A stretch of 64,000 bases of DNA from CAG-390 sp964590755 (GTDB lineage: Bacteria; Bacillota; Clostridia; Oscillospirales; CAG-272), in the NCBI GenBank assembly GCA_964590755.1, contig CAZPYK010000002.1, positions 1 through 64,000 on the forward strand. The letters run 5' to 3'. Of this stretch, positions 8,129 through 16,670 are shown piece by piece. Position 1 is the first letter of the stretch; each line of letters begins with the position of its first letter. The position numbers and the translations under genes were made by a program. The notes beneath the pieces were generated by a model. It was given only the letters and a program-made list of their open reading frames with translations. It was not told where the DNA came from and ran no database searches.

Positions 8129-9368
8129 GTGTGTATAACGAAGCCTCAAGCAATTTGCGATATTTTTTAAAGCTCTTTATAAGCTCGGGTGGGGAGGCGA
8201 CGAAGGAGACGGCGGTGTTGACGCTTTCAAGCTCGTCGGTATATTCCTCTTCGGTTATGACTCCCTGACGGCAGAGCACGGCAAGTATCTCGCCGGCAAG
8301 CTCGCGCCCGTCGGATCGGCTTATCGTAAGCTCGTCGTCATGCGTCGAAGAAAAGGGACCCGCCTGTGAGACAAGGGCGACGAGCTCCCTGTCGCGCACC
8401 GCTTCGTAAGCGGTGGCACGCAGTGTCGGGCTGAAATATCCGACAAGCGTCGAGCCGTCCGAAATGGGAGAAGTTGCGCTGAGATATGTACCGCACTCGG
8501 TGTAAAGAAGCTTGTAATAGGCGCGGCAGAATTCATCCGTGTCGAGCCTTTTCGACTTGTATTGCTTTATCACCGTCTCGGCAAAGAAGTCTGCGGGGGC
8601 GACGGTGCGTCGGGAAAGGCGAATGCCCGCGGGCGTTACGGCATACGAAAAGCCGTAGCCGCCTATCCAAATGCCGTAAACATCCGTGTGGTCGGCGCTG
8701 TTATCGTCATCGTCATCGTAGTAGTCGTCGTAGTAGTCCTCGTCCCAATAATAGCCTCGCAGGCTGTCATCTCCGAACGTCTCGTTGTCGGCATCGGGGA
8801 TAAATTCAAATGATATATAAAGTTTTCCCCATGCGTATTCGTCCGCCGCGATGATGGAGTGAAGTGCGATCTCTGCGTGATCGGAGATGCTTTTGCCTTC
8901 ATACGGATGAATATCGAAGATATAATCTTCAATATATATTTCATCATCGGTCGCGAGATGCTCGCCGACGAGCCGCATGCGCAGGTCTCCGTTGCCGTAG
9001 GAGTCGTTGAGGAGTCCGAAGTTAAGCGACAGCGTCGGCGTTTCGTCGGCGCTCCATTCGGTCTTGTCGGTGCCGAGACGACAGAAGAAAGCACCGGTGT
9101 CGACGGTGGGAATATCCGATGCGGACGATTCGGCGGCGGTCTCATCGGTGGTGTCTTTGTTTTCGGTCGTTTCCGGGACGTATACCGTATCGCGGCGGGC
9201 AAATTCGACATAAAACGGTCGGCTGTCCGCGTCGCGGAAGACCACGGCGCTTATCGTTGCGGCAATGACGACCAATGCGAGCGCGAGCACCGCGATATGC
9301 ACCTTCGTGCGCGTTTGACGCTTATTGCCGACAGTCGGCGTCACTTCGTTTTTTGGCTTATCGCTCAT
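8121..9368 (-). CDS. Membrane-anchored extracytoplasmic protein with Asp/Tyr-rich run
   Basis: 415 residues. A basic cytoplasmic tail is followed by one transmembrane helix at about residues 24-45, then a Thr/Glu/Ser-rich linker and a large external domain. I recognise no family. Around residues 205-222 lies an acidic-aromatic run (DEDYYDDYYDDDDDN) encoded by a GTA/GTC-type trinucleotide repeat read on the other strand (8704-8745). The C-terminal part contains GVITEEEYTDEL, resembling short SHOCT-like oligomerisation segments. The start overlaps the end of the preceding phosphatase gene in an ATGA arrangement. Function unknown. Confidence 0.75.
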   Translation of the reverse strand: MSDKPKNEVTPTVGNKRQTRTKVHIAVLALALVVIAATISAVVFRDADSRPFYVEFARRDTVYVPETTENKDTTDETAAESSASDIPTVDTGAFFCRLGTDKTEWSADETPTLSLNFGLLNDSYGNGDLRMRLVGEHLATDDEIYIEDYIFDIHPYEGKSISDHAEIALHSIIAADEYAWGKLYISFEFIPDADNETFGDDSLRGYYWDEDYYDDYYDDDDDNSADHTDVYGIWIGGYGFSYAVTPAGIRLSRRTVAPADFFAETVIKQYKSKRLDTDEFCRAYYKLLYTECGTYLSATSPISDGSTLVGYFSPTLRATAYEAVRDRELVALVSQAGPFSSTHDDELTISRSDGRELAGEILAVLCRQGVITEEEYTDELESVNTAVSFVASPPELIKSFKKYRKLLEASLYTHE

Positions 9369-10141
9369 TTTGCCGTTACAAACGCGCAGACCGGGCAGTG
9401 ATCCGAGATATAGATGCCGTTTATCGGCTCGTTCGGAACGATAAAGGAGTCCTTCGGTGAGCAAGGTATGTCGGTGAAGATATAGTCGATCTTTATCGGT
9501 TCCTCGAGATGACCGAAGCCGTGGAAGGTCCCGCCCAGCTCGCGCGTGGCGTCGATGACCTCCTCGCCGCAAGGACGGAACTCGGTAAAGGCGGCAATGG
9601 CGGCGGAATCGGGCCTCGCGTTCATGTCTCCGGTGATGATAAAATGACGCCCCTTTTGCGAGAGATATTGCATTATCTCCACAGCTCCCAAAAGCCGCGC
9701 GGTCTTTCCCTTGTGGTCAAGGTGTGTGTTGAGGAATATAAACGGCTCGGCGGCGTCGCGGTGCTTGAGACACGCGGCGGTAAGTATGCGCGGGCATCCG
9801 CTCTGATCTCCGCCGAATGTGGAGCCGGGGATGTCGGGCGTGGCGGAAAGCCATCGGTCTTCAAGTGAGATCAGCTCAAAAAGGTGCTTTTTGAAGGCTA
9901 TGACGGTGCTCTCGCCGCGCCAATCCTTGCCTCTGCCGCAGCCGACCACGGTATAATCGGAGAGCGAATCGATGAGCCACGCGCGCATATTGTCGGTTGC
10001 CTCCTGAAAGCCTATCAGGTCGGGCGAATATTCGCGGATTGTATCAAGTATCCTTTCGCGGCGGTTGGGGAAGTTGTTTATGCCGTCGACCGCTGCCTCG
10101 ACGCGCAGATTAAAGGTGAAAACTTTGATTTTTGCTGACAT
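9365..10141 (-). CDS. Endonuclease/exonuclease/phosphatase family protein
   Basis: 258 residues, one complete EEP domain and no signal peptide. Motifs in order: FTFNLRV (metal and substrate contacts near the N-terminus), GFQEAT with the metal-binding glutamate, LNTHLDHKGK with the catalytic histidine, TGDMNARPDS with the Asp/Asn pair, and the final SDHCPVCAFV with the Asp/His dyad. The family cleaves phosphodiester or phosphomonoester bonds; a nuclease, sphingomyelinase-like or inositol-phosphatase-like role cannot be distinguished. The ATG at 10139-10141 is chosen because GGAAAGGGCAGGAAA precedes it. It is coupled to the next gene by an ATGA overlap. Confidence 0.85.
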   Translation of the reverse strand: MSAKIKVFTFNLRVEAAVDGINNFPNRRERILDTIREYSPDLIGFQEATDNMRAWLIDSLSDYTVVGCGRGKDWRGESTVIAFKKHLFELISLEDRWLSATPDIPGSTFGGDQSGCPRILTAACLKHRDAAEPFIFLNTHLDHKGKTARLLGAVEIMQYLSQKGRHFIITGDMNARPDSAAIAAFTEFRPCGEEVIDATRELGGTFHGFGHLEEPIKIDYIFTDIPCSPKDSFIVPNEPINGIYISDHCPVCAFVTAK

Positions 10142-10211
10142 TTTCCTGCCCTTTCCTTTTATTAATGATCTGAAAAAATTCGGTATGTCGAGCATTCCGG
10201 TGAGAAGGTGC

Positions 10212-10430
10212 TTATTTTTGCTCGTGCGTTTTGTCATCGGTCGCCGCCTTTTGCGTCTTGTCTTTTTTGCGGGTGAAGATCACCAGCAGGACTACGGCGG
10301 CAACGACAAGCACCGCTACTCCCGCGGCGATCAGACCGATGTGATAGCGGTCAAAATAATAGGAAATGATATCGGCGGGGCTGAGTGCCACGTCAAGAAA
10401 TGCGAGTACGGATGATAATAAAGCGTGCAT
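10212..10430 (-). CDS. Small single-span membrane protein
   Basis: 72 residues. A short hydrophobic N-terminal part is followed by a strong transmembrane helix (about residues 31-52, ending in IFTRKK) and a lysine-rich hydrophilic tail. The ribosome binding site AAGGAGAG lies at the right distance from the ATG, which supports a genuine gene despite its size. It stands between a small membrane protein and the EEP-family enzyme in the same leftward operon. No family recognised. Confidence 0.65.
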   Translation of the reverse strand: MHALLSSVLAFLDVALSPADIISYYFDRYHIGLIAAGVAVLVVAAVVLLVIFTRKKDKTQKAATDDKTHEQK

Positions 10431-10460
10431 TTTGATCTCTCCTTTGTTTTTTATTGATTA

Positions 10461-10817
10461 TTAAAGGATCGGTGCGACAAGCGTGCCGATCAAGAATGAC
10501 GAAAGGTTGAGTATGAGCGAGACGAGCGCGGCGCGCGATCCGGACAGACGCAGTGTCAGATGCAGTATCAGTGCCTCTGCCGAGAAAACGATCGCTTCTC
10601 CCGCGACAAGCGTCGGGTAATATGCTGCCCGGGCATATGCCGTCACAAGGATAAGCGCAAGATTCAGGGCGGGGTTGGTAATAAGATTCATAAGAGTGAC
10701 CGTGACGAGCAGATCGCGGGTCCGTTCAACATGTGAATGGATAAAAACGAGCGACATCGCAAGCTCTGTTGCAAGCGTTAGCGCGAGTGCGCGCAAGAGC
10801 GAAAAAACAAGTTTCAT
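10461..10817 (-). CDS. Small integral membrane protein
   Basis: 118 residues, almost entirely hydrophobic, with about four predicted membrane helices (roughly residues 5-25, 36-60, 68-88 and 95-117) and few charged residues. It starts in an ATGA overlap with the stop of the major-facilitator gene, so the two are probably made together and may work together. Its make-up resembles small membrane proteins co-encoded with transporters, but I recognise no named family. Confidence 0.65.
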   Translation of the reverse strand: MKLVFSLLRALALTLATELAMSLVFIHSHVERTRDLLVTVTLMNLITNPALNLALILVTAYARAAYYPTLVAGEAIVFSAEALILHLTLRLSGSRAALVSLILNLSSFLIGTLVAPIL

Positions 10818-11971
10818 TCTGCTTTATTTGATCTTTTATTCGTCTTTGCTTCATCCGGGCGTTCGTCGCCGACCGCGAGAAGCACAGATGCGGCGGCAAG
10901 CAGGGTAAGGATAACGGCGAGCGTTGAGGCGACGGTGTCCGATATCGAGATCAGTGACACAAGATACCCGACGAGCAGTGCCAGCGTGTTCAGCCCGAAG
11001 GCGAAGCCCTCGTGATCGGGAAGTCGGCGTGCAAGCGTGCACAGCGTTATCGGCATTGCCATGTTAAAAAGCAATGTTGCCGCAAGACAGAGCATGCCGT
11101 GCTTTGCGCCGAGAAAGAGCAGAGGCGCGGAAAGAAGCAGTGAGATCACTCCGACACGGCGCGCGCCCAACAGATCGGCGGCGACCCCTCCGACAAATTT
11201 GCCGGCAAAGGCGCAAAACGGGATATATATAAATGAAAATCTTCCGTCAAAATCGGCGCTCGGCACGGCAAGGCCGACATATGAGCGTACAAGAATTGCA
11301 AAAAGGCATATTGCCGCGGCGGCGGTCGCGTTGCGAATGAGCGGAAGCCGACGAAGAGCTTTTTTATCCTCGCGAGCTGTGCATTCGAAGTCGGGTGTGC
11401 GGCAGATCGGTGTCGGAGTGCCGTCGGCGTTTGTTTCCTTACAGCAGAGCGCGATCGTAACAGCGGCGAAGAAAAGGATTACGGCTATGGCGTGAGAGGG
11501 AATAAGACGGCTCGTTCCGAGCTTCATTCCGACGGCAAGCCCGAGCGCTCCCGAGGAGACGAATATGCCGCTTTCGGTCATTCCGTCCGAATGTCTCAAG
11601 GTGTCACAGCCTCCGCCGCTGTGAAACGCGGCATTGCCCACGCCCGCGAGACATACCGCGAGCAGAGGCGAGCTTGTCGCCGAAAGCACACCGACGGCGG
11701 TCATGGTCGCTCCGGAGAATGAGAGGGCGCGACACGGAATTCCGACGTCGCAAAGCGCACCGAAAAACATTTGAAGTCCGAAGGCGAGGGCGTTATAAAG
11801 TATAAACAACATGGCAAGAGCCGTCGGCTCTGTCCTGCCGTCGGCGTATGTCAGATAAAGGATATATCCGCAACCGAGATCCACCGCCGCATGCGACAGC
11901 GTGTATACGAGCAGCGCGGAGGATCGTTCCCCCGGTACAGCTATACCGAGGCTGTTTTGAAGTTTTTTCAT
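10814..11971 (-). CDS. Major-facilitator-like permease
   Basis: 385 residues with about twelve hydrophobic segments. The N-terminal half contains VGNAAFHSGGGCDTLRHSDG, a histidine/glycine-rich loop reminiscent of the FHPEG-type loop of fosmidomycin-resistance-like MFS transporters. A hydrophilic loop of about 35 residues separates the halves, and the C-terminal half has DLLGARRVGVISLLL, an MFS motif-A-like turn. Substrate unknown. The ATG at 11969-11971 follows AAAGGAG, and it overlaps the dusB stop, so it is coupled to dusB. Confidence 0.75.
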   Translation of the reverse strand: MKKLQNSLGIAVPGERSSALLVYTLSHAAVDLGCGYILYLTYADGRTEPTALAMLFILYNALAFGLQMFFGALCDVGIPCRALSFSGATMTAVGVLSATSSPLLAVCLAGVGNAAFHSGGGCDTLRHSDGMTESGIFVSSGALGLAVGMKLGTSRLIPSHAIAVILFFAAVTIALCCKETNADGTPTPICRTPDFECTAREDKKALRRLPLIRNATAAAAICLFAILVRSYVGLAVPSADFDGRFSFIYIPFCAFAGKFVGGVAADLLGARRVGVISLLLSAPLLFLGAKHGMLCLAATLLFNMAMPITLCTLARRLPDHEGFAFGLNTLALLVGYLVSLISISDTVASTLAVILTLLAAASVLLAVGDERPDEAKTNKRSNKAE

Positions 11972-13008
11972 ACGGTGGTCTCCTTTCGGGCTTCGTTCGG
12001 TGTTCGATGTAACAGTTCGCCGAGCTTTTCTTCTATTTCCGCGAGCGTTTGAGCGCGAACGATGCTGTCTCGCAACTTTACGGCTCCTTCGATACCGTGG
12101 ATGTATTTGGCTATCTGCGGCTTTGCCTCTGCAACGCCGCGTCGCTCGCCCTTGAATTCCACGCTGAGCCTCAAATGTCGCAAAGCGACCGCAATGATCT
12201 CCTCGGTGGTCGGTTCGGTGTATTCCGTACCGTCCATGGCGGCGGCGATGCGGGCAAACAACCACGGGTCTCCCATGGCACCGCGTGCTATTCCCAGACC
12301 GTCGCAGTGCGTTTTTTCGAGCATGGCATGCGCATCCGCGGCGCTCTTTATATCTCCGTTGCCGAACACCGGGATCGATACGGCTTCTTTAACACGGCTT
12401 ATTACCGAAAGTTCCACCGTCCCGGGCAGATACAGCTGTTGTCGCGTGCGGGCGTGCACACATACCGCAGACGCTCCCGCGCATTCGACGGCGCGAGCCA
12501 ACTCGGGGGCATTGATATGCTCGCTGTCCCAGCCCGCGCGCAGCTTCACCGTTATCGGAAGCTTGCCCGCGGCGCTCTCCGCCGCGGCGGCGGTTATCTC
12601 GGCGGCGAGCCCCGGGTCGCGCATCAGCGCCGCGCCCTCGCCGTTTGAGGTGACCTTTTTAACCGGGCAGCCCATGTTTATGTCGATGGCGTCGGGCGTT
12701 CTGCCCTCAAAACCGCGGTAGCTCCCCGTGACGAGCAAGCGTACCGCCTCGGCTATAAAGTCGGGTTCGGAGCCGAACAGCTGTACCGCGGTGGGAATGC
12801 CGTCGTCGATCCGGCAAAGCGGAGCCGTCCTTATCGGCGTTCCCTCTCTGCCGCGTTGTTCGTAGACCAGTGCCTTGGCGGACACCATTTCGGTGACGGC
12901 GTATTCCGCGCCGTGCTCGGCACATATCATGCGAAACGCGCGGTCGCTCACTCCCGCCATGGGGCAAAGCATAAGCCCGTGCGGCAGAGAAATGTTTTTT
13001 ATCTTCAT
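11968..13008 (-). CDS. dusB: tRNA-dihydrouridine synthase DusB
   Basis: 346 residues. An N-terminal flavin-dependent TIM barrel begins LMLCPMAGVSDRAFR and contains DINMGCPVKKV with the catalytic-loop cysteine, VKLRAGWD, VHARTRQQ and GNGDIKS, all typical of the Dus family; GIARGAMGDPWLF completes the FMN site. A helical tRNA-binding tail occupies the last 90 residues. It reduces uridine to dihydrouridine in tRNA using FMN and NAD(P)H. It is the first gene of a leftward seven-gene operon ending with the thioesterase, and its stop overlaps the next start. Confidence 0.95.
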   Translation of the reverse strand: MKIKNISLPHGLMLCPMAGVSDRAFRMICAEHGAEYAVTEMVSAKALVYEQRGREGTPIRTAPLCRIDDGIPTAVQLFGSEPDFIAEAVRLLVTGSYRGFEGRTPDAIDINMGCPVKKVTSNGEGAALMRDPGLAAEITAAAAESAAGKLPITVKLRAGWDSEHINAPELARAVECAGASAVCVHARTRQQLYLPGTVELSVISRVKEAVSIPVFGNGDIKSAADAHAMLEKTHCDGLGIARGAMGDPWLFARIAAAMDGTEYTEPTTEEIIAVALRHLRLSVEFKGERRGVAEAKPQIAKYIHGIEGAVKLRDSIVRAQTLAEIEEKLGELLHRTPNEARKETTV

Positions 13009-13395
13009 TTGATGGTCATCTGTCCTTGCGATCGAATATGTTTGTTACATAATAATTATAACGCATAGCGCTTGATTAGTCAAGAAGTCGGAAGGATAAA
13101 TCTTTGGGACTCGGTTTTTGCGGTGATACTTTGGGAAAAATGACAATTATTTATCAATGCATAAAAATAAATCAAATAAGCTAAAATAATTGGTATAAAA
13201 TGAACAAAAGGTGTTGACAAGAGCCGTCAAACATGCTAATATATATCTGCGGTGCAAGACTGCGGATAGTGCATTTTTACACATGCGCCGCGATCGCGTA
13301 TGCTCATTAATAAAAAATCGTTATTTGAGGCAATGCGCACGATCTTTATTCGCGGGAGCGCGCGGTATTGTCTCAAGAAAGGAACGGTATGTTTT
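13009..13395. promoter_or_regulatory. Divergent promoters of dusB and the glycerol-3-phosphate operon, with long leader
   Basis: Leftward dusB promoter: TTGACT (13078-13083), 17 bases, TATAAT (13055-13060). Rightward promoter: TTGACA (13214-13219), 17 bases, TAATAT (13237-13242). Transcription from the latter should leave a leader of about 150 nt before the start at 13396. The leader has several short self-complementary stretches but no aptamer I recognise. The 13100-13200 stretch is very AT-rich and may hold an upstream activator site. Confidence 0.7.
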
Positions 13396-14841
13396 ATGTA
13401 TGATGTTCTTATTGTTGGCTGCGGCATAACCGGTGCCGCGGCGGCGTACACCCTGGCAAGGTACGATCTCAGGATCGGCATTCTCGAACGCTTTTCGGAT
13501 GTTGCGTGCGGAACGACCAAGGCGAACAGCGCCATTCTGCACGCGGGATACGATCCGCGTCCCGGCACGCTGATGGCGCGGCTCAATCGTCGCGGTATCG
13601 AGCTTGCGCGCGATATCTGTCGCAGACTTGATGTGGCGTACAAGCCTATTCCGTCACTCGTTATAGCCTTTAACGAGCATGACATGGAGGAGGTGAGACG
13701 TCTTTACGAACGCGGGATCGAAAACGGTGTCAATGTCAAAATATTGTCGCAAAAGGAAGTGCTTGAAGTAGAGCCGGTGCTGAATCCCGATGCTGTCGGC
13801 GCACTGTATTCGGAGGATTCCGCCATAGTCGATCCGTGGGAGTACGCCGCGGCGATGGCGGAGGTCGCGGTGCTCAACGGTGCCGAGCTGATGCTTGAGC
13901 ATAAGGTGACCGCGATACGTGATAATCGCGACGGAACGCTGACCGTCGTAACAGATAAGGGCGAATTTGACACAAGATATATCGTCAATGCAGCCGGTTG
14001 CTTTGCCGGAGATGTTGCAAAAATGGCGGGAGACGACAGCATAACGCAAACGAATTTTGCGGGTCAGTATTTCGTGCTGGATAAAGCGGAGGGCGCGAGG
14101 GTAAATACGGTCATATTCCGCTGTCCGGATGAAAAGGGATTTAAGGGAATATTGGTCGCCCCCACTGTGCACGGCAATCTTTTGGTCGGTCCCGATGCTC
14201 AGCCGGTCTCGGACGGAGACGCGGTGCATACCGATGCCGCCACGCTTGCAATGCTTCGCGGTCGCGGGCTTGAATCGGTGCCGTCGATAAATTACAAAAA
14301 TATAATTCACGAATATGCGGGAGTCAGACCGACGACGCAGTATAAGGATTTTGTCATAGGAGTGTCCGCGGCATGCCCGAGACTTGTCAATTTGGCGGGA
14401 ATGTGCTCGCCGGGGCTTTCCGCCGCGCCCGCGGTAGGCGAGGAGGCGGCGCGTTTGCTCGGCGAGAGCGGGCTTGAATTGCACCCGAAAAAGAATTTTA
14501 CCGACAGCCGCCCGCCGGTTGTGCGCTTTGCAAGCCTCTCGGATGAGGAGCGTGCCCGGATGGTCGCGCTGCGCCCCGACTACGGTCGTGTCATTTGTCG
14601 TTGCGAAACGATCACCGAGGGTGAGATAGTCGACGCCATACATCGTCCGATAGCTCCGCGCTCGCTTGACGCGATCAAGCGGCGTTGCCGCGCGGGCATG
14701 GGCAGATGTCAGGGCGGCTTTTGTTCGCCGCGCGTTCACATGATATTGGCACGTGAATTGGGTGTTGAGCCCACCGAGATAACTCTCGGCGAGGGAGGCT
14801 CCTACATACTCACGGGTCAAACCAAGGGAGGATGCCGATGA
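13396..14841 (+). CDS. Glycerol-3-phosphate dehydrogenase, FAD-dependent, with BFD-like iron-sulfur domain
   Basis: 481 residues. The N-terminal dinucleotide-binding motif VGCGITGAAAAY (about residues 6-17) opens a DAO-type FAD domain. The last 75 residues form a BFD-like [2Fe-2S] domain with C-R-C near VICRCETITEG and the pair in GMGRCQGGFC. This is the clostridial GlpA-like arrangement that oxidises glycerol-3-phosphate to dihydroxyacetone phosphate and passes electrons to a partner flavoprotein. The start MYDVLIVG is chosen over longer alternatives because the FAD motif then sits at the N-terminus and AAAGGA precedes it. It overlaps the next gene (ATGA). A glycerol kinase or facilitator gene is not adjacent. 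Confidence 0.88.
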   Translation: MYDVLIVGCGITGAAAAYTLARYDLRIGILERFSDVACGTTKANSAILHAGYDPRPGTLMARLNRRGIELARDICRRLDVAYKPIPSLVIAFNEHDMEEVRRLYERGIENGVNVKILSQKEVLEVEPVLNPDAVGALYSEDSAIVDPWEYAAAMAEVAVLNGAELMLEHKVTAIRDNRDGTLTVVTDKGEFDTRYIVNAAGCFAGDVAKMAGDDSITQTNFAGQYFVLDKAEGARVNTVIFRCPDEKGFKGILVAPTVHGNLLVGPDAQPVSDGDAVHTDAATLAMLRGRGLESVPSINYKNIIHEYAGVRPTTQYKDFVIGVSAACPRLVNLAGMCSPGLSAAPAVGEEAARLLGESGLELHPKKNFTDSRPPVVRFASLSDEERARMVALRPDYGRVICRCETITEGEIVDAIHRPIAPRSLDAIKRRCRAGMGRCQGGFCSPRVHMILARELGVEPTEITLGEGGSYILTGQTKGGCR

Positions 14842-16112
14842 TGAGAGATCATTATGACGTTATAGTTGTAGGCGGCGGTCCGGGCGGACTTGCCGCGGCA
14901 TATGCCGCATGCGAGGGCGGTGCCGACGGCGTGCTCGTCATCGAGCGAGACACCGAGGTCGGAGGAATACTCAATCAGTGCATACATAACGGCTTCGGGC
15001 TCCACTATTTCAAGGAGGAACTGACCGGGCCCGAATATGCGGGCAGGTTTGCGGATATGCTTTCGAAAACGAGTGCCGAAGTGCTGACCGATACCATGGT
15101 GCTTGAGATCACCGCGGACAGGCGCGTAAAATGCATGGGAAGCGGCATCGGATATTGCGAATTTTCCGCAGGTGCCATCGTGCTGGCGATGGGATGTCGC
15201 GAGCGCACGAGGGGTGCGATAGCTATACCGGGGGATCGCCCCGCGGGAGTGATCACGGCGGGAACGGCACAAAGGTATGTGAACATCGAGGGATATATGC
15301 CCGGAAAAAGGATAGTCATACTCGGCTCGGGAGATATCGGGTTGATAATGGCTCGGCGTATGTCGCTTGAGGGGGCAAAGGTCCTCGCGTGTGTCGAGCT
15401 TTGCCCATATTCCAATGGGCTTACCCGCAATATCGTGCAATGCCTGGAGGATTTTGATATACCGCTCTATCTTTCGCACACGATAACCGGGATCGTCGGC
15501 AGAGAGCGGGTGGAAAAGGTTATTATCTCGCGTGTGGATAAGGGCGTGCCGATCCCCGGCACCGAATTTGAGATAGAATGCGACACCGTGTTGCTCTCGG
15601 TTGGGTTGATCCCGGAAAACGAGTTGACCCGCCTTGCCGAGATACCCATCGACCGTCGCACGAACGGTCCGCTCGTTTACGAGAACATGCAGACGATGTG
15701 CGAGGGGATATTTGCCTGCGGCAATGTGGTGCATGTGCACGATCTTGTCGATTTCGTTACAGCCGAAAGCATGAAGGCGGGAGCCGCCGCCGCGGCGTTT
15801 GCGCTCGGTGAGCGCGCCGAGGGCAGAGTGGTAGAGCTGATTCCCGGAGAGGGTGTTAACTACACCGTGCCGCAAAGACTGCGACCGGATAACATTGAGC
15901 CGGCGGCGGATATATTCTTCCGCACCGACCGTCCGAGAGGTGCGTCGGTGATAGAGGTGAGCTCGGCAGGCGGCGTGCTGACACGCTTTTCGCGCGTAAG
16001 GATGGCGCCCGGCGAGATGGAAAAGATATCTCTGCCCGCGGGGCTCTTTGCAAATGCCGGCGGCAGTGTGACCGTGAGAGTTGTCGACGCGGAATCCGCG
16101 GAAAGGATGTAG
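14838..16112 (+). CDS. FAD/NAD(P)-binding oxidoreductase, partner of the dehydrogenase
   Basis: 424 residues. The FAD-binding motif VVGGGPGGLAAAYAA is near the N-terminus and the second Rossmann motif ILGSGDIGLIMARR lies at about residue 160. A conserved CIHNGFGLHYFKEEL segment and LSVGLIPENEL are also typical of the dehydrogenase found next to GlpA and DUF1667 in Clostridia. It probably relays electrons between the glycerol-3-phosphate dehydrogenase and NAD(P) or another acceptor. Of the clustered ATG codons, 14838 is preferred for its spacing from GGGAGG and its ATGA overlap with the previous stop. Confidence 0.85.
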   Translation: MMRDHYDVIVVGGGPGGLAAAYAACEGGADGVLVIERDTEVGGILNQCIHNGFGLHYFKEELTGPEYAGRFADMLSKTSAEVLTDTMVLEITADRRVKCMGSGIGYCEFSAGAIVLAMGCRERTRGAIAIPGDRPAGVITAGTAQRYVNIEGYMPGKRIVILGSGDIGLIMARRMSLEGAKVLACVELCPYSNGLTRNIVQCLEDFDIPLYLSHTITGIVGRERVEKVIISRVDKGVPIPGTEFEIECDTVLLSVGLIPENELTRLAEIPIDRRTNGPLVYENMQTMCEGIFACGNVVHVHDLVDFVTAESMKAGAAAAAFALGERAEGRVVELIPGEGVNYTVPQRLRPDNIEPAADIFFRTDRPRGASVIEVSSAGGVLTRFSRVRMAPGEMEKISLPAGLFANAGGSVTVRVVDAESAERM

Positions 16113-16118
16113 AGCAAA

Positions 16119-16475
16119 ATGAAGGAGCTTATATGTATAGTTTGTCCGCGTGGGTGTCATCTTTCGGTGGACGAGGAGCACGGCTATGCCGTCAGCGGAA
16201 ATCGTTGCAAAAGAGGCGAGGAATACGGCAGACAGGAGCTGATCTCTCCCATGAGAGTCATCACTTCAACGGTGCGGATAAGCGGAGCCGCGTGTGTGCG
16301 CTGCCCGGTAAAGACCGACCGCGCCATACCGAAATCGCTCATGCGCGATGCCATGGCGATGCTTGACACGGTAGATCTGTCGGCCCCGGTGTCGGTGGGC
16401 GATCGTGTTATCGAAAATATATTGGGAACGGGCGCAAACTTTGTCGTGACCGGAAACATTCGGCGCAAGGCATAA
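16119..16475 (+). CDS. DUF1667 protein
   Basis: 118 residues. The opening ICIVCPRGCHLSVDEE has a C-x2-C-x3-C cluster, and a further cysteine follows in SGNRCKRGEEYGRQE, giving the four-cysteine pattern of DUF1667. Later RVITSTVRI and CPVKTDRAIPK segments match the family. DUF1667 proteins are encoded directly after the FAD oxidoreductase in glycerol operons and are presumed to bind a metal or iron-sulfur centre as a third subunit. Separated from the preceding stop by only 6 bases. Confidence 0.88.
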   Translation: MKELICIVCPRGCHLSVDEEHGYAVSGNRCKRGEEYGRQELISPMRVITSTVRISGAACVRCPVKTDRAIPKSLMRDAMAMLDTVDLSAPVSVGDRVIENILGTGANFVVTGNIRRKA

Positions 16476-16504
16476 GCGCCGACGCGGGTTTCGGGCGCTC
16501 TTAT

Positions 16505-16548
16505 GAGGCACGGGGGATGTCGCAATGACTCTCTTGTGCCTCTTTTTT
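16505..16548 (+). terminator. Terminator of the glycerol-3-phosphate operon
   Basis: GAGGCAC pairs with GTGCCTC across a long loop and is followed by six Ts. Confidence 0.7.
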
Positions 16549-16579
16549 GACGCTTTGGCGGTAATTTGGCGCAAAGTTA

Positions 16580-16608
16580 TTTACATTTCGGAGCTTTTGT
16601 GGTATACT
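16580..16608 (+). promoter_or_regulatory. Promoter of the yybS-gdpP-rplI-dnaB block
   Basis: TTTACA (16580-16585), 17-base spacer, TATACT (16603-16608), about 60 bases before the yybS-like start. Confidence 0.7.
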
Positions 16609-16670
16609 ATTACATTGAAGAATTATGCAAGCACGGGCGATATGTCCGCGAGGCGGAGAGGAGCGGGAGC

